NCBI GenBank assembly: GCA_021234155.1
Contig: JAJEKV010000055.1
Location: 4,162,905 to 4,226,904, forward strand
Origin: Isoetes taiwanensis
Lineage: Eukaryota; Streptophyta; Lycopodiopsida; Isoetales; Isoetaceae
Length of the DNA: 64,000 nt
Direction: 5' to 3'
Positions 46,431-60,540 of the stretch are shown piece after piece. The notes under the pieces are model-generated. The model saw only the letters and a program-made list of their open reading frames with translations, made no database searches and was not told the origin of the DNA. Made by a program: the position numbers and the translations under genes. How positions within the stretch are numbered: position 1 is the first letter of the stretch; every line of letters starts with the position of its first letter.

Positions 46431-49400
46431 CTGTTCTACCAACAAACAATTTTGAAATTATAGAAGACCAATTAAGGCACATAATTCTATATGCATTAAC
46501 ATAGAAATGATACTAACCTGCAAGTTCCATAGTTCCACCTTTCCTTTCAGTGGCCAATGCAAGGGAGGTCTCTTCTCATCAACTATGGCCGGTGCTTCAC
46601 GAGGCAATTGCATATATTGCTTAATTCTTTCAACTGATATAATATTGTTGGCCAAGATACACTGGTTTTGTATACTGAAAACCATCGAAAGATTTAAAGA
46701 AAGACCATAGCTGATGGCCAGTCCAACAAATCCTACAAAGCAATTGCAATATTGTTAGATGAAACTTAACTTCCCAACATCGGTTACCATCCAAAATTAC
46801 CAGGATCAATTGAGCCAGCTGGAAGCGAGACCATTAAGAGAGCAGAAGAACAAACTATCATAGCAGCAAGTGCTTCAAGACGTTGAACAAGCCATTCACT
46901 GGCTGCAAAGCTATGAAAAAATGGACTGGAATTCGCGCATCCACTAGATGTAATGCACGACCCATGAAACGATCTTCCATTCCGAAGGCCCGAATTGTAG
47001 CAGCACCCGATACAGCTTCACCAAAAAAATTCACAATTGGTGATTTTGTTGTGCCATTTAGCCTCATTAATTCCCGCGCAGATGATAGGTAAAAAAGCTG
47101 ACAATGGATAAGCAAGTAAGCAATCTCAACCAACCTTGACAACAAATTCCTTTCTAAGGAAGCCATCATCTATTATAACTTTACATTTTATACACCCATG
47201 CCCAAAATAATGGCCATAGAATTTTCCATAATTGAGCTCCTTTTAGTGGTTGCTCTAGGGACATCAATGAATATTTAAGATAGGAAACCATTTACCACGT
47301 TGTTAGCTATTTCAATTGCTGCTTTTCATCTTAATGTTGAGTAACCCACAAGAAAATGTTTATTGGAATGTTCTGCTAAGGACTTTAAGGAGAAACATTG
47401 ATTTGGCTTTGGTATGGCAGCTGCTGAAAGCAGAAAGGGGCTGCCATGAAAAATTGAGATGAGAGCTAGTATTAAATGATGCTCGTACTGGAAAGGATCC
47501 TGAAAGAAACTTATAAGACGAAGTTGTGAATTTTTATGTTGTTGCAGCCTAATGGAGAACCGCTGTAAGTGATGGAGAAGGTGTGGAATTTTAGTTCAAC
47601 CACCATTAGTCTCTCAGTTCTCTTTGGGCCTTTTGAAGGTTATATGTATTACAAAGCACTTCAGGAGAGAGAAGATCATGCCACTCTTTAAGGAGTTGGT
47701 ATATAAACAAACCTGCAATTTCCTGTTTATGAATATTGTTGGAAGAATCACCACTAGGATTGGCCATGTGACTGCTGTTGTCACCCCAAGGTTCGTCAGT
47801 GCATTCAATGATGCCGCAATTGAAAAGATGAAGTTAAAAGGAACATCAATATCAACGATACTGAGATCCACAGATAGCTGTCCAAAAACAAAAAAAACAT
47901 GCTATACCATCCAGTCAAATTTAGTAATGTGCTGTAATTTTAGCATATAGGACTTACTCGACTTAGTATCCCACCAGTTGGAGTAGAATCAAAAACTCAT
48001 AGGGCATGAAATAAAGAACTTAGAGTCTCCAAAAAAATGATTTTGAAGCAGCAAGGCCCGTGAAGCACAGTAAAAATCGCGACGGACTAGGAGCATGGAT
48101 GCAGAGCCCATTCCAACTATTGCATACACTTCAATTAAGTAAGTTGTGCTTGTAGCTGGATTTGCAATCTCAGCTGCCAACCACCAATTTGACACTAGCT
48201 GTCCCGCAAGAAATATAATCTGGCTCAAGACTGCTAAACTCCCATATAAAAATCCATGTGCCTGCCTCTAAATAATCAAGATAGGGCTTTGCTCCTGTAT
48301 CTCCCACTTCTGTTTCCTCCTCCTTGTCAACTGTTCAGCATCTGGTGCAAGAACTAGCTCCCTATGAGAAGCCTTGCTACTGAGCTTTCTTAATAGACCC
48401 CCAATATTACCAGATTTAACTTCCACTCTGGCTGGTTCCCTTTAGTGTTCCCATCACATCATTATGCGATCTACGAAGTTCTTCAAATCTACTACCTTCC
48501 ATCAAAAGCTGATTGTACTTTCCAGCTTGATGAATTTCTCCATCTTGCATTAACTGCAAGCTTCTTGAAAATGTTAGATGATGTGCTTCAAACGTGAAAG
48601 ATATCCTAACATGTAAATGAGTTTTGATCTTACCAAAATAATATCAAAAGCTGGCAGAAACTCCACTTGGTGGGTCACCAGAATTATAGTCTTCTTTAGA
48701 CAACATTCCCATGATACAGTTCTGTAATACCAGTGCCTAATTAAACATGCTTCTAATCATGCAAAAACGATCATCTAAATGTTAACAGGGCACCTTGAAA
48801 AGGGCAGCGGCAGTATGAGCATCAACAGCACTGAATGGATCATCGAGAAGATAAATGTCGGCATCCTGATATATGGCACGAAGCTAACTGAATACGCTGT
48901 TTCTGGCCTCCACCATGTTGAGCCCCTTTCCCCTATTTCAGTAAGATCACGGCACGGAAAACTTTCAAGATCCTTATCAAGTGTGCATGCCTTTAATGTG
49001 TTATTGTATCGAATTTTGTCCATTGGCAATCCAAATAGTATATTGTCCCTGATAGTCCCACATTCAATCCATGCTATTTGTGCAACATAGGCAACTCTAC
49101 CACACAGTTTAATCTGATAGAAACATCAAAATGAGTTGCTCAAATACATTTTGAACTTGTACAGATACAATAAAGATGCACGTACCGCCCATTTAATTTT
49201 TGGCACCTCCCTAGAACAGAAAGAAGAAGTGTTGACTTTCCAGAACCGACTTCTCCACACACTGCAAACTTTCACCATGCTTGACTTTAAGATTTATATT
49301 CCTGATGGTAGGTTTAACAGCTTTAGGATCCCAACTAAGAATCCATTTTTAATTTCAAGTGCAAAATCAAAAATTTCCACTTGAGTTCCTACAAACTGCA

Positions 49401-51134
49401 TCCTTATCCAATTCATCTTCCTCGAGAAACCTGCAAAATACGAACAACGAAACTTTAACCTGAACTACAACTGCAATAAGATCTGAACTGTACCTAATAG
49501 GATCCTGATAATGCGAATGTTGCAAGTGCAGTAAATACGCTACTTGCAGTCAGTGGGATTCCCATTAGCCAGCAAGCAACAAAGTTGATGTTGCCACGCA
49601 ACAGGAGAGAACCAAAATATCAAAGAATTTAATGACTTCCTAAACTGCACTCCAGATAGCCACTTCAGCTCAACTTTAATACGAAGATTATCTATTGATG
49701 TCTTGAAATGGTCCTCCCATGCTTGTAATTTTAGAACTTTCATGCTTTTGAGGGCCTCTGATGTAGCCCTTAGTCTTTCATCCTGAGCTCCATAAGTCCA
49801 CTCTGATACCCTCTGCTGCAACCTTGCTAATGGGGAGTTAAGAAGTACAGCAAGGATGATTACAGACAAGCCAGCCAATGTTGCCCAGCCTACAGATATA
49901 AAGAGAATGCACAGGGCCAAAAATATTTGTAAAGGAGTTGTCCACAAGAGATGTATCCAGTAAGGAAATTCACCAATTCGGTATGCATCAACTGCCATAT
50001 AATTGAGGATCTCCCTGCTGCATGTGACTGCCTTCCAACATTTGATAGCTTCAGCTCCTTCTCGCATACACAGCTGCAATTATTATTATGAACGCATTTG
50101 CATACCTACTCTTCTTACTGCCAAAGTACCACTGCCTTTATGATAAGGACTCCACCATCTTTGCTAAAAACAGTGCAGCCACAAGAACAAGGCCTTCACA
50201 TTTAAAAAGCAGCTTCCCATTGGCACATTTTACAAATCTATTTAAAATAAGCGCCCAGCGGACACCGTTGTACACTTCAGCAATGCACATGTACCGCTAA
50301 AGCCAAGGCTTTTCCAATAGCAAGATGCTAAAGCCCAAAATACAGAATGTTTGGAGGTAGTAGTTTTCTGGTTGTTCCACGCCATCGTAAATGAAACATG
50401 CGCTGTCTCAGCCAAATCAGGTCCTGCAAGTCTAGGCAAATCTGATAACTTCAAGGGCTTCTTGAACCTTGTGTCAGAAGGGGATTAAGCCACATAAATG
50501 TCATGCATTAAAAATTCCCGCATGTGCAAATGGGGTTATGTTAACACTAGAAACATCATGGGTGCCCAAAAAGGGTTCAGAGAGAGTAGTGTCTGGAATA
50601 ACATTCTGTTTCTTAAAACCAAAGAATAGGAACAAACCACAGAGAGGCCAGCTCAGAAGTATAAGGCACCCTTCAATAGAGAAGAACCCATATAAGATCA
50701 GGTTGATTAAGGTTAATGTAACCTGACATGTGCAAAACGCGAACATTGATATCCACCATATTTGTGTAATTCTTTGAAGAACTTTAGTTGCATTGATAGT
50801 TAGAGTTAAGGGTGTGACCATCCAGGCTAAGCCTTGGACTGTATAGGCCACAATCTCAACTATATGAGTGTTGGACCAATTGCCAGGCCTCCAATGCCCT
50901 AGGGAGAATCCGACCAGAACGAAGTATCCCACACATGCTCCTAAAAGCGCAACAATGATATGCTGAGGAGGCCTATTGTTGAAGATCCTGTTTATTGCAT
51001 TTGATCTTCTTTTGTGCTGTAAGAAGTGACAAGAATGCCACAATGAGGACTATATATGTCCCTGACATTAATGCACGCATGACACAGGTTGCTCTGCATA
51101 GGGCCCCGTCCTCTAGGCTTCCACAAAACTTCAT
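45374..51134 (-). CDS. ABCC (MRP)-type ABC transporter gene, ABCC10/ABCC14-like
   Basis: ATP-driven exporter family of plant membranes, often vacuolar. From an ATG at 51134 the order is TMD0 (51134-50500), TMD1 (about 50490-49540, with [16 protein letters not shown]), NBD1 (Walker [10 protein letters not shown] near 49230, GERG-GGQKQR near 48930, Walker [14 protein letters not shown]), TMD2 (48260-46520) and NBD2 (Walker [10 protein letters not shown], signature WSVGQRQ, Walker [13 protein letters not shown]). Exons I can place: 49113-48794, 47877-47713, 47097-46801, 46732-46518, 46430-46128, 46022-45959, 45884-45645, 45579-45374; introns mostly 65-105 bp with GT-AG. The LSIVD, NGTTKS and [13 protein letters not shown] blocks point to ABCC10/14. 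NBD2 exons read through cleanly; upstream about ten frame shifts or stops occur, some at CTG/CAG sites. Either a young pseudogene or a real gene with base-calling errors. Confidence 0.85.
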
Positions 51135-53249
51135 CCACAATCCTATTTCAAAAATGAGCAGTCAATGAGAATGAAAATGTATTTCAAAACATAGCACTCT
51201 CTGGAGATGGTAATCCTTACCTGCCATCTCTAACAGGATTTGTCTTTAGGACTAAAACGCGGCCAACCATAGATATTTTTCTTGTCAGAGTTTGCTGATT
51301 TTCATAATGCTCTTGGCAATGCATGCTAACAATCATAACACTAACATCAGAAACCCAAATAAAGCACTTGATACAGCTTACATTCTTCAAGAGAAAAATT
51401 ACTTACAAGCAAGTGGAACAAAGACGGTTCTTTGTCGTGGTGATTTCATCCGAGTGCCAAATGTGTTATCAGAATCTGATCAGAGTTTTTAGTAAATTCA
51501 AATAGATATCTCCAGGATAAAGATGACACTTTTGTAGGAAGAACGTTTAAAGCAGAAAACCTAAGTAACGTTTTGATCGAAGCAAATGTATAGAAGTTGC
51601 CAAAAATGCTTTGGGCACCGTGCTTTTGTCGACATTTGTTCTGGTTCTCAAGAAGCTTCGAAAGGATCTCTTTTGCTGTCTGACGAGTTCATTTATGTGG
51701 GATTCTTCCATCGATGTCGTTTTCGCTAAAAAGAAACTGTGCCACCTATAAAAAGTGTGTCGTTTGTAAAATAGGACGCAACTATAAAACAATGCAGATT
51801 CTTACCTATTTTAGGCATTTGATTTATGCTCTTCCTTCGGGGAGAAGATAAGATTATGATGGCTGCTTCGTGTTGTAGTAGGCTATCATTTTTTTTTTAA
51901 CGTCATCAATCTCATTGTTCAATTTTATTAACATGTTAAAAATTGAAGACAAATGATGACGGGGTAACCATGACCGTATCAAAATTTAAATATTATTATT
52001 ACTAGTAGCCTAAGGGTGTGTGGCATGCGATATATGGAGCGATCCTAGCCATCCAGTGGTCTCTCAAGCTAATTGGTTGTTGTCGGTCATCCACGTGTCA
52101 GATTTATAGACCTATTACTCATGCTATTGATATACGAGACTATCCACATCGTTCAACCATCCCAGATCGAACGACATGTAAGGACGGTGTAGATGTGTGA
52201 TATCACCATAGACATTAATGAAGTTGGGGCATTCTCGATCGTCCATATGTCAGATCTAATGATATAATTTGGCATCGTATGCTCATGCTATTGATGTATG
52301 GGGCTATCTACATCGTTCAACCATCTCAGATCTGATGGAGGTTGAGATTGTGTGCTAAAATTACTAACTCTTGCCAGACGGCTGAAATGTTATGTAAGTC
52401 TTAACCGCATGAGCAACCACCTCTCACACCTAACATACGCCGAACCCCAAAGCAAAAGTTCCTAAAAATAGTATCTTTGCCGATAATTCTAGAATGTCCC
52501 TGAGGTTGATTAATAGGCGCTGACTAGTTAATATAAAAACAAAAGATTAAAAAATAGCAACTTCGTAACAACTAGCTTGCCAAAAATACTTTGAAATGTC
52601 ACCCAAACTTGCACTATAAAAATGGCATAATTCTAATTACCTTTCACATGCCCTCCTTTTGCGCCAACCCCATCAATACTTGATTTGTATAAATATATAT
52701 TTGTGTTGACCACGGTTTTGAATTTAACTCTAATGCTTTATAGGCCGATTGCCTCCGCGACGATAAAAGAACCTTTTTTCTTTCCTTCCTTCCTTTGAAT
52801 TAAATGATTCAAATTATCTAGATTTTTCACTACAAACAAATATTCATTTGTTTGACCACGTGATATAAGATAGCAAGGTCGCAGGGTGCAAGACCCTTTT
52901 TACCATGAAAAATAAAGTCTCTAGGGTATGTCGCCATGTTCCACGATTTAAGAGGCAAATTGGCCCAATGCACACCGAATTTCACGCATCCCTCAATCCA
53001 CAACTAATTTGATACCTAATGTTGTCTCAGAATAACTTTCCAAAGACATGGACACCAAAAATATCGCTAGAAAGTTATGGTGCCTTAAAGCAAGGGGTGT
53101 GTAGTCCACAAATACAGGCCCCTAACCATACCGCTGCGGGTACCCGAGGCCACCTTTCATGGTTATTGCCCGCAGACGCCGATAAGTGCCACCTACGCGC
53201 TCTGCCGCCATACTATCGAGGTACCGCCAACGGGCCACCGCTTGCCTTT
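51135..53249. other. Upstream of ABCC; unassigned, with a diverged duplication
   Basis: 51900-51961 has inverted CGTCATCA...TGATGACG flanks. 52085-52335 holds two diverged copies sharing TCATGCTATTGAT-TA, CTA-C-ACATCGTTCAACCATC and CAGATC, about 170 bp apart. A short minus-strand frame at 51547-51792 is not recognised. No promoter was assigned to ABCC. Confidence 0.4.
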
Positions 53250-55489
53250 TAGCCCCTCCTCCCAAAAATTCGAAATGATTTTCCACACCGCATCCCAACC
53301 GCATCCAAATTGGTCCCAACATTCTCCGCCCTCATCCGTAAGAAAGGTAATTTGGCTTTTAAAAGGCGGATTTTTGAAATTTGAACCGCCGTATGCTAAG
53401 GGGCATCATTACGCTACTAGTTTAAATTGAAGGCTCGACCAGCCACTATTCCATTCCGCTCAAGCATCCGGGGCCGGTTACCGGAGGTAAGCTATCGATC
53501 GCTGTGTTTTTGGTGTCGAAGTCGCCATCGATTTCGTGCATTTTTCATTGCAACACGTAAGAAGTCGCCATGAATCATGCGAGAGAACCAGCTATCCCGG
53601 GTCGCCCTAGGTGGGACGCCGTTAGGGTGGCGGCTCGATCCCAAAAGAAGAGGGTTTCGCCTCTTTCGAAGCGCCTCCCCTCGCCTCCAAGCTAACTCAA
53701 CACTTCAACGACTCCTAACAGTTTCAGGGTTAGGAATTGCTTAGTAACCCCGGCTGAGATTACTACACCGTGGGTTCATCCGTAGTGTAGAGATTTCGCC
53801 TCGAGATCGTCCCGTGTTGAGCTGGCTAAGTCCGCTTAAATCTCATCCCTTGCCGATCGCGGATCACGTATGAGACCAAGTGCTCTTCCGTGATCCCCTC
53901 GGGTTAATAAGCTACAGCCCCTTTTGTACAAAAAGGCCCTCCGACAATTCCTCCTCCCTTCCTTTTGGTTTATGTTAGAAACGTTCTTTGGGCTTATTTT
54001 GTGAAGCCTCGTGGCTAAATTTTGTATGATCAAAATTTTGTATAATGCATTGATCTTCCGACATCGGCCCTATTGGTTGTGTTGATTACTTAAGCTATTT
54101 GTGTGGATGACAATAATTGTGTCAGTCCATGCCCCATATTGGTAAAGGATTGGGAAATCACAAAACAATAAAATTATGTACAATGAGTTCACTCAATTCA
54201 AGATGTTGTCGACACCTTTAATTGTCTTGGGTTTCATCCAAGTCTTCGTGATATCCGCAGGCATATTGTCCGTTAATAGCAGAGCCAAATAAAATGTAAA
54301 CTTAAAATTAAGAGTGCAAGGAGAACGAGCATACTTGACTACCAAATAGTGTAGCTATGAATGAGGTCCCTCTAAACCTTGAGTCTACTGGTTTCATGAG
54401 CCATCTCAAAATTTCTCCATATTCTTGCAAACCTCCATATTCTTATGGAGTCGGGCAAGTCCCACCTCTTCAATGGGGATTGAGTGTACCGATTGGGTTT
54501 GCTGTGTCTAACTAGAGGTATGCAACCCTCAATGCTTACATTCTCCCCATGTCCAAAGATCACCGAAAGGTGATATGTGTCATCTAAACCCATGACGACT
54601 TGATGGTTGTGAGTTTAGGTCTACACAGGGACTAAAGACACAGTTTGTGCTTTTTGGTCAATACCCGAAGCACGCCCGGGATTGTCAGAATGGCTGCCCC
54701 AAGTGGGGTCGGGACCGCCCCTAAGTGGACTCAACCCCTTACCTCATTCTCAACTGCCTCACTTGTAACGCTCTTGTCTTCACCTCACTCAATGCCCTTG
54801 AAAACCAAAAACATGCCACTCTAGACATCCCCTTGATACATAAACTCCCTTTAAGCCTTTATAAAGACTTTGCGCCTTCAAATGTGATCAGCTATCTTCA
54901 TCCTTTCTCTCCTCCCCGCTATAGCCCTGTATTCTGCAACCTCCCTTCGCTTTCAAAATTCTTTCCTCCTGCGCCTCCACCTTCCTTTGCCGCCACCGCC
55001 TAATTTTAGTTTCGCCTCTCGCTTTGTCCGTTTCGCTTCCTCAATGCCTCGCGTAAACTATCACCGATATAAAATCCTTTTCCCATATCTCGCAAAGCCC
55101 CTCTTCCTGCCTCATGGTCTGCGGATGGTCGCGACACATGTTTGAGATGGTTCTTGCAGACATCAGCCCATAGACCCCCAAATATCATGGGACATGCACT
55201 GGAATTTACGTGAGCCCGAAAGCCATCATCGCAGCAAAGATCTTCATCACCAATTTCATGTGTATGTTCCATTATGCACGACATTGTGGCACATGCTCAC
55301 CAAAATGAATGTGTGGCTTTGGTCATTTTTGGTACATCGTGCTTGAAGTTGTCTAGGTAAGGCCTTCCATAGTCGGGTGCACTTCTACCACAACCCTTCC
55401 ATTGGTGCATCTCGATGGTACTTTTCTCCACCGCCATGGCCTCTCAGAATGTCTTCAACATGCACCTCCCAAACCCGGTAACATTCTGG
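53250..55489. other. Unassigned region, CAG/CTG-poor
   Basis: No protein similarity is recognised in either strand. 53440-53900 is GC-richer with runs resembling a decayed coding or leader sequence. Short frames at 54725-55003 (plus) and 55006-55284 (minus) have no recognisable domain. Confidence 0.3.
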
Positions 55490-56000
55490 CTCGGCCTAAC
55501 CTTTTTTCCTGGTCAAAGGCCGTATACCGCTGGCTCTAAAACTCCCGCTTTGATGTTGTGTTAGGACCACATGCAATTGATTTAAATCAATTTCGCTATT
55601 CCTCCCTCTTTGCTTTTGCACTCCCTTTGCTAACCACATGTAGACATGCCCCAAGCCTTCTCGAATGATGCCTTGAAAAGGGCAAAGCATGCCACATCTA
55701 GAGGTTGAAGTCTATGAGACATGTGTGTGCAATAAGGCAAAATGAATGTCCCTTTCTCTCTTGCCGCCAATATGACTTTCTAGGATCCATATGGTCTGCA
55801 ATGACCATCCAAAATGATAAAGTGAGGCTGATCCGGGATACACCACCGGGACGCTTTGCCGCAAATGTGACAGCCATGATTTAAAACAACTCCCGATGTC
55901 ATCCAAGCCGAAGTCCGATAGCCCTAATGGCACCCATTTCACATCTTGCAATGTTGTCCCGCCATTCGACACCTTTTAAAAATGTACATGTTGGGATCCT
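55490..56000 (-). pseudogene. pogo/jerky-like (DDE_1) transposase fragment
   Basis: Read right to left: a stretch with HFIILDGHC (the second Asp region, usually LDGHGSH) near 55810, then LPYCTHMSHRLQPLDVACF near 55700 (family pattern LP-HTSH-LQPLDVG-F), then SGSFRASGIRPLTRKKG near 55520 (family pattern AFR-TGI-PLNP). These are the usual C-terminal landmarks of the pogo-type DDE superfamily, in more than one frame. The N-terminal DNA-binding part and the terminal repeats were not found. Confidence 0.6.
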
Positions 56001-59000
56001 ATACCCTCAAAGATTAATACATACCAAAATTGTAAACTAATCCCTCATGTTCATGATGACCTCACTCACCCCGTTCCCCTTCCTAGCTATGATTTTCAGC
56101 CCCCTTCACTTTCTCAGGAATTGGTGGGCTTCACGGTTACTACCTCCCTCATTGAGTAAATTTTTGTTAATATTTAGGATCATGTCTCAAGAATCCACAC
56201 ACGTATTAAAGCCGCCATTTTAGAAACAAAGCCCATTGTTAAAGGTGAAAAGCCAAAATTTTATGAAGATGAAAATTGAGCATTGGGATACTAGGGGATT
56301 GTAGATTTTCATCGAGGAGAAGAGCCGATGAAGAACTATAACATGTATTATATTTTGTGGTTTAAAGATGGAAACGTGTGTAAAAGGCAATCCTTCTTTT
56401 TTTTCTATTATTTTTTCTTCAAAATGCTGCCTTAGTGTCAAACCCGGAGAACACCTTGAACTTCATCAAAACCTATTATCCGCTAGATCTCAAAAAATGA
56501 CTATTTTGACGACATGCCAAGGACCGGATGGAATCAAGATATTTCTTTGATTTTCTAGAAGCTTTTTGATGAAGGGAATGCCATCAATTTTGACTTTGAT
56601 CTTCGCCCTGCTTCAGAAAAACGTAGCATTAATTTGTACCTAGCAAGTCGAAAAGAATAAAACTAATGATATACAAATAAAAATGAGACAAATTCTTGTT
56701 CTTGCTCGATGTCCAAAATTTACTCACTGCTCCACATATCCATACGATCCATCTACCCAAATGTGTTGGATCTAACGCTGCTCATATGTTACCGTGAAAA
56801 CACGAAGACAAAATTGGTAAATAGTGTGACTTGCATGTTCTTAGCCCTAACTTCCTTTCTTTTTATTTCTTTAAGCATCACAACAAGAAATGTTTGTTAT
56901 ATTGACTCCCGGAAGATGAGTATGGCATCAATAGCATGAGGACCTGCCTTGCCACAAATTCCACACCTCGGTGTAAAACAACCATAGAATAAGCCGATTA
57001 AGTTTCGTGATGACAATTCTCCGGCCATTTGTAAGACCACAATGATTATGGAACATTTTGTAAGTTATATTCAATATAGACGTTTTGAAATGGAGACCCT
57101 CGTGTCCGCCCAAGTAGCAACTACATGGGGTGGCATCCAATATAAGATGCAATTAAGCATTTCTCGTGCCTTACCTCTCATAGGTGACGGCCCGTGCAGG
57201 CCACTTTTGAATCTTGATTGAACTATAACCACCATCATATTAGCTTTTGATGAACATATTTCTCGACTTGTTGCACAAAAAAAATCCATGGGGAATTGGC
57301 TCAAGAAGTATTAAAAGAATGCTAACGCTAAGGGGACACCTTGAGATGGTGGGGTTGGGGTCAAGCTCATTCACCCAAGCGACAAAACTAGTAGTTGGCA
57401 AATTTCTTTTTTTTTTTTTTGCTTTTGCTTTTATGAAGAAACAAGAACTAATTTTAGATAAACCGACAATGATTGCATTTGCAGTTCAACCATCATCGAC
57501 ATTAGAAGATAGAAATATTAGGACTTCTTCTATTTGTATCGAGAAAATCCGGGTGATTTGATTTGAAATTACCAAGGCCATTTTTATAAGCCCCTCTAAA
57601 GTGATTAGTATTATTGTAAAGACTAGCGTACCGTACAGCACTACTATTGCTTTTAGGTTTCTCGGATAAGGTTCTCATTTTTTTTGAAGAACGGTTTTAC
57701 TTCATATTATACACTCAAAATATTACAAAGTACTCCGTATAAGAAATGCCCCCAAGCATCAATCACTTTTAGATGATCACTCCATATTGGAATTTTAATA
57801 CTATCGCCAATTGGAGATCCAAAGCAATTATACAATCCTTTAGGAATTTCTTGAAGCACCACCACCTGAGAAGAAATACGCTTTATCATAAAGACCTTTC
57901 TTCGCCCGCCCATACACTCCATATTAGCCAAGACTTTGCCATGTGAAATGCAATCCTTTAGAAGCAGTCCACCGATTTGATAAATACCAAAAGAAAGTGC
58001 CGACCATCCAAAGATACTCCAAAAAAATGCAGCCAGACCTAAAGACTACTCAGCCAAGACAAAATAGACAGTGTCTAATGTTTCAATGCACTGCTCAGAC
58101 ATTGGGCAAAATGGGCTTACTCCCGGCTTTTAAAGCGATGAACTATCTTATTAACTCTCAAAGAGCTGATGAATCACTCACCAAAGTAGAACATTTACCT
58201 CCAAAATATAATCCAAAGGTAAAGGTTCTCATTCTTTTTGAGTTATCTATGTAACAATATCAAATTTTGTTATGTCAGTCTGATATATTTTAATATATAT
58301 AAACCCTTGTCCTTTTACCTATTTTGAAGGTGGTGTAGAAATTAAACATTCAATGCAATAATTTTTACCAACCACAACATAGACCGCACAAAGGTTCAAT
58401 TTCATCATCACTATAATCGAGTGCTTCTACAAGGTTTGTTATAAATACGCATTTCTTTGATGATGTTGCTTTTCGTTGCATCCAATAGCGCTATTGCCTC
58501 TTTTCCAAATGAAACTCTAGCATGCATGTGCAAAGATAAACAAAAATACAACAAAAGTCTATTTTGCTATTCAATATAGTAGCGTTTCTATTTAGCATGC
58601 CCAAGGTCATTGTTGTGAAATCCCATAGCAGCTAGATGGAGATGGTGACAATTGGCTGGTGACATGCAATTGATAACAAAAGGTACACCTATCTAATCCA
58701 TTTATTGTTCTTAAAAATTTACTCCTTATTCATAAAAAGTCCAGCAACAAACAAATTAAAGAGAATATTAGTCCGGGACGAAAGTGTACATTGAAAACAG
58801 ATGTACCATAAAACATGTGTACATGGGTGTATAATGAAAATATATTTACACACTTAAGAATCTTACAGCTTTCCAAAGCCAAGTTGCTCTTTCCTTCAAA
58901 TAAGCTTGGAATGAACATATTAGAGAGAACATTGTTACTCATGGAGTTGAAAATAAGATGTCGGAGAAGCGGAGTTGAAAATAAGACGTCCGCGAGAACC

Positions 59001-59059
59001 ATATGATTGGGACGCCAATTACATAAAGAAAGATGAGAACAAAAATAGATTCTTGGCAC
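56001..59059. other. Unassigned region
   Basis: A pure T run lies at 57410-57420. Small open frames (for example 57943-58254 plus) show no recognisable protein. Part may be decayed transposon sequence belonging to the transposase fragment on the left or the LINE on the right. Confidence 0.3.
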
Positions 59060-60540
59060 ACATGATATTTTTTTTTGTTGAAGGACATCGACTTTTATTC
59101 AATCAAAGAGTCAAATACAAGTATAAATGCAGCAGACAGGAATAAAATCTCAAATGATAAGCCGAGACCCACCGAAAGTGAAGCAACCGCCTAAAGCATA
59201 AGAGTGCACATCCAAATACCCTCAAAATCAATCGCCTTTGCGAGGGGCAAGTGAAGAACAATGATACGACTTTACAATGTAACCTTGAGCTTCTTGGAGA
59301 ACACGATTATCCGCCACATCCGCATCCTTTGAAGATTACCAATCTTCGCCTTTTCCAGATAGTCCAAAGCAACCATCCTGGCAAGCTAGATGAAAAGCCC
59401 GGCCTTGTAACTCCGTCCGTGTACTTGGGTAAATTGCCAAAAGCAGCTTGTTGACTTGTTAGTGAAACCAAAAAGGGAAACAACCAGTCCCATACCGCCT
59501 AAGGTGTTCACACATGAAAAGCAATGCTCAATGGTTCCAGATCCACGCTTGCATACCGGATAATCCATTTGATATTCTAGGTTAAACTTATGGACAAGAC
59601 ATTAACCCGCAGACACCTATGAAGAATCCACCAAAGAACTCGCCACTTTAGGATGAAGTAGCTTGTCCCATGCCCAAGACCACACCTTCTGCCATTGAAG
59701 AGGAGGAAGTTGAAGAGACCACTTATTAGACGGAGGAAGAATATCAAGATCAAGCAAACAACCGATACATAGAGTTCACAAGTTTGCACTCCTTAATTTC
59801 TTCATGACAAACCCATACCAAAATATCTTCTTGGTGTGGCGTAATAGGTCAGAGAAAATCAGCAACTTTTGCCAAAGAACTCTATCCCATCGCCCCAATA
59901 GAAACTTTAACCCAAAAAGCCTCCCATGTCGAAGAATCGGCTCGAGTCATACCATGTCGCAAATAGTTAAGATTCCAAAGACTTTTCCAACGCCTTTGAG
60001 TCAATGGGTGCATCAGAAAAGCAAAAAGTGGTTGATTGTCTACCGTAGGGATCCACCAACAAGGTGCGCCAACTGCATACGCCAGCCTGGACCGATGTGA
60101 AATAAAGTTTTGATCGCGGTGCCGTGAATCTAACAATCCCTTTAAGAATGGAGAAGCATTATGATAAGGCCGCAACTCATAAAATAAACTCCATGGAAGA
60201 ACAGTTTGAGTGTGACTTTACCAAAAGGGATACAAGAGGTAAGAGCCCGTGCAATAAGCCGTAACCCGTGAGAATCATCCTTACCTACGGTAGAAACCTT
60301 TACTCGCAAATGGAAATCATTATGCCCAAACCTCCAAGCGTTGGACTTTAGGTTTTATACACTTAGACCATGCAACCTTCACCACCGCTTTATTTCCACC
60401 CTTATAAAAGTTTCTAACAACACCCACAATCTCCTGAAACTTTGAGTGGGAAGCAAGAATGGCAGAAGCCATATAGACATGTGTGTTGCTTAAGACATGC
60501 TTAGCAACTGTTACCCTTCCAGGCCGCGAACAAAAGCCTC
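59060..60540 (-). mobile_element. LINE fragment, 3' part, second copy
   Basis: Minus strand. Near 60530-60330 it reads VAKHVLSNTH-VYMASAIL and KVAWSKC, matching VAKHVLCNTHIYVSSLL and KIAWWKC in the LINE at 5402-6182. Then come NASPFLKGLL and WWIPTVDNQ (60175-59882), and a zf-RVT-like tail with VCKRGSGTIEHCFSC near 59560-59480 (C-x2...H-x3-C). A run of A on the minus strand at 59067-59077 may be the poly-A tail. 5'-truncated and frame-broken. Confidence 0.75.

Noticed and set aside
51902-51961. Inverted CGTCATCA...TGATGACG flanks
   Set aside because: Arms of only 8 bp around an AT-rich loop, with no target duplication, are too weak for an element call.
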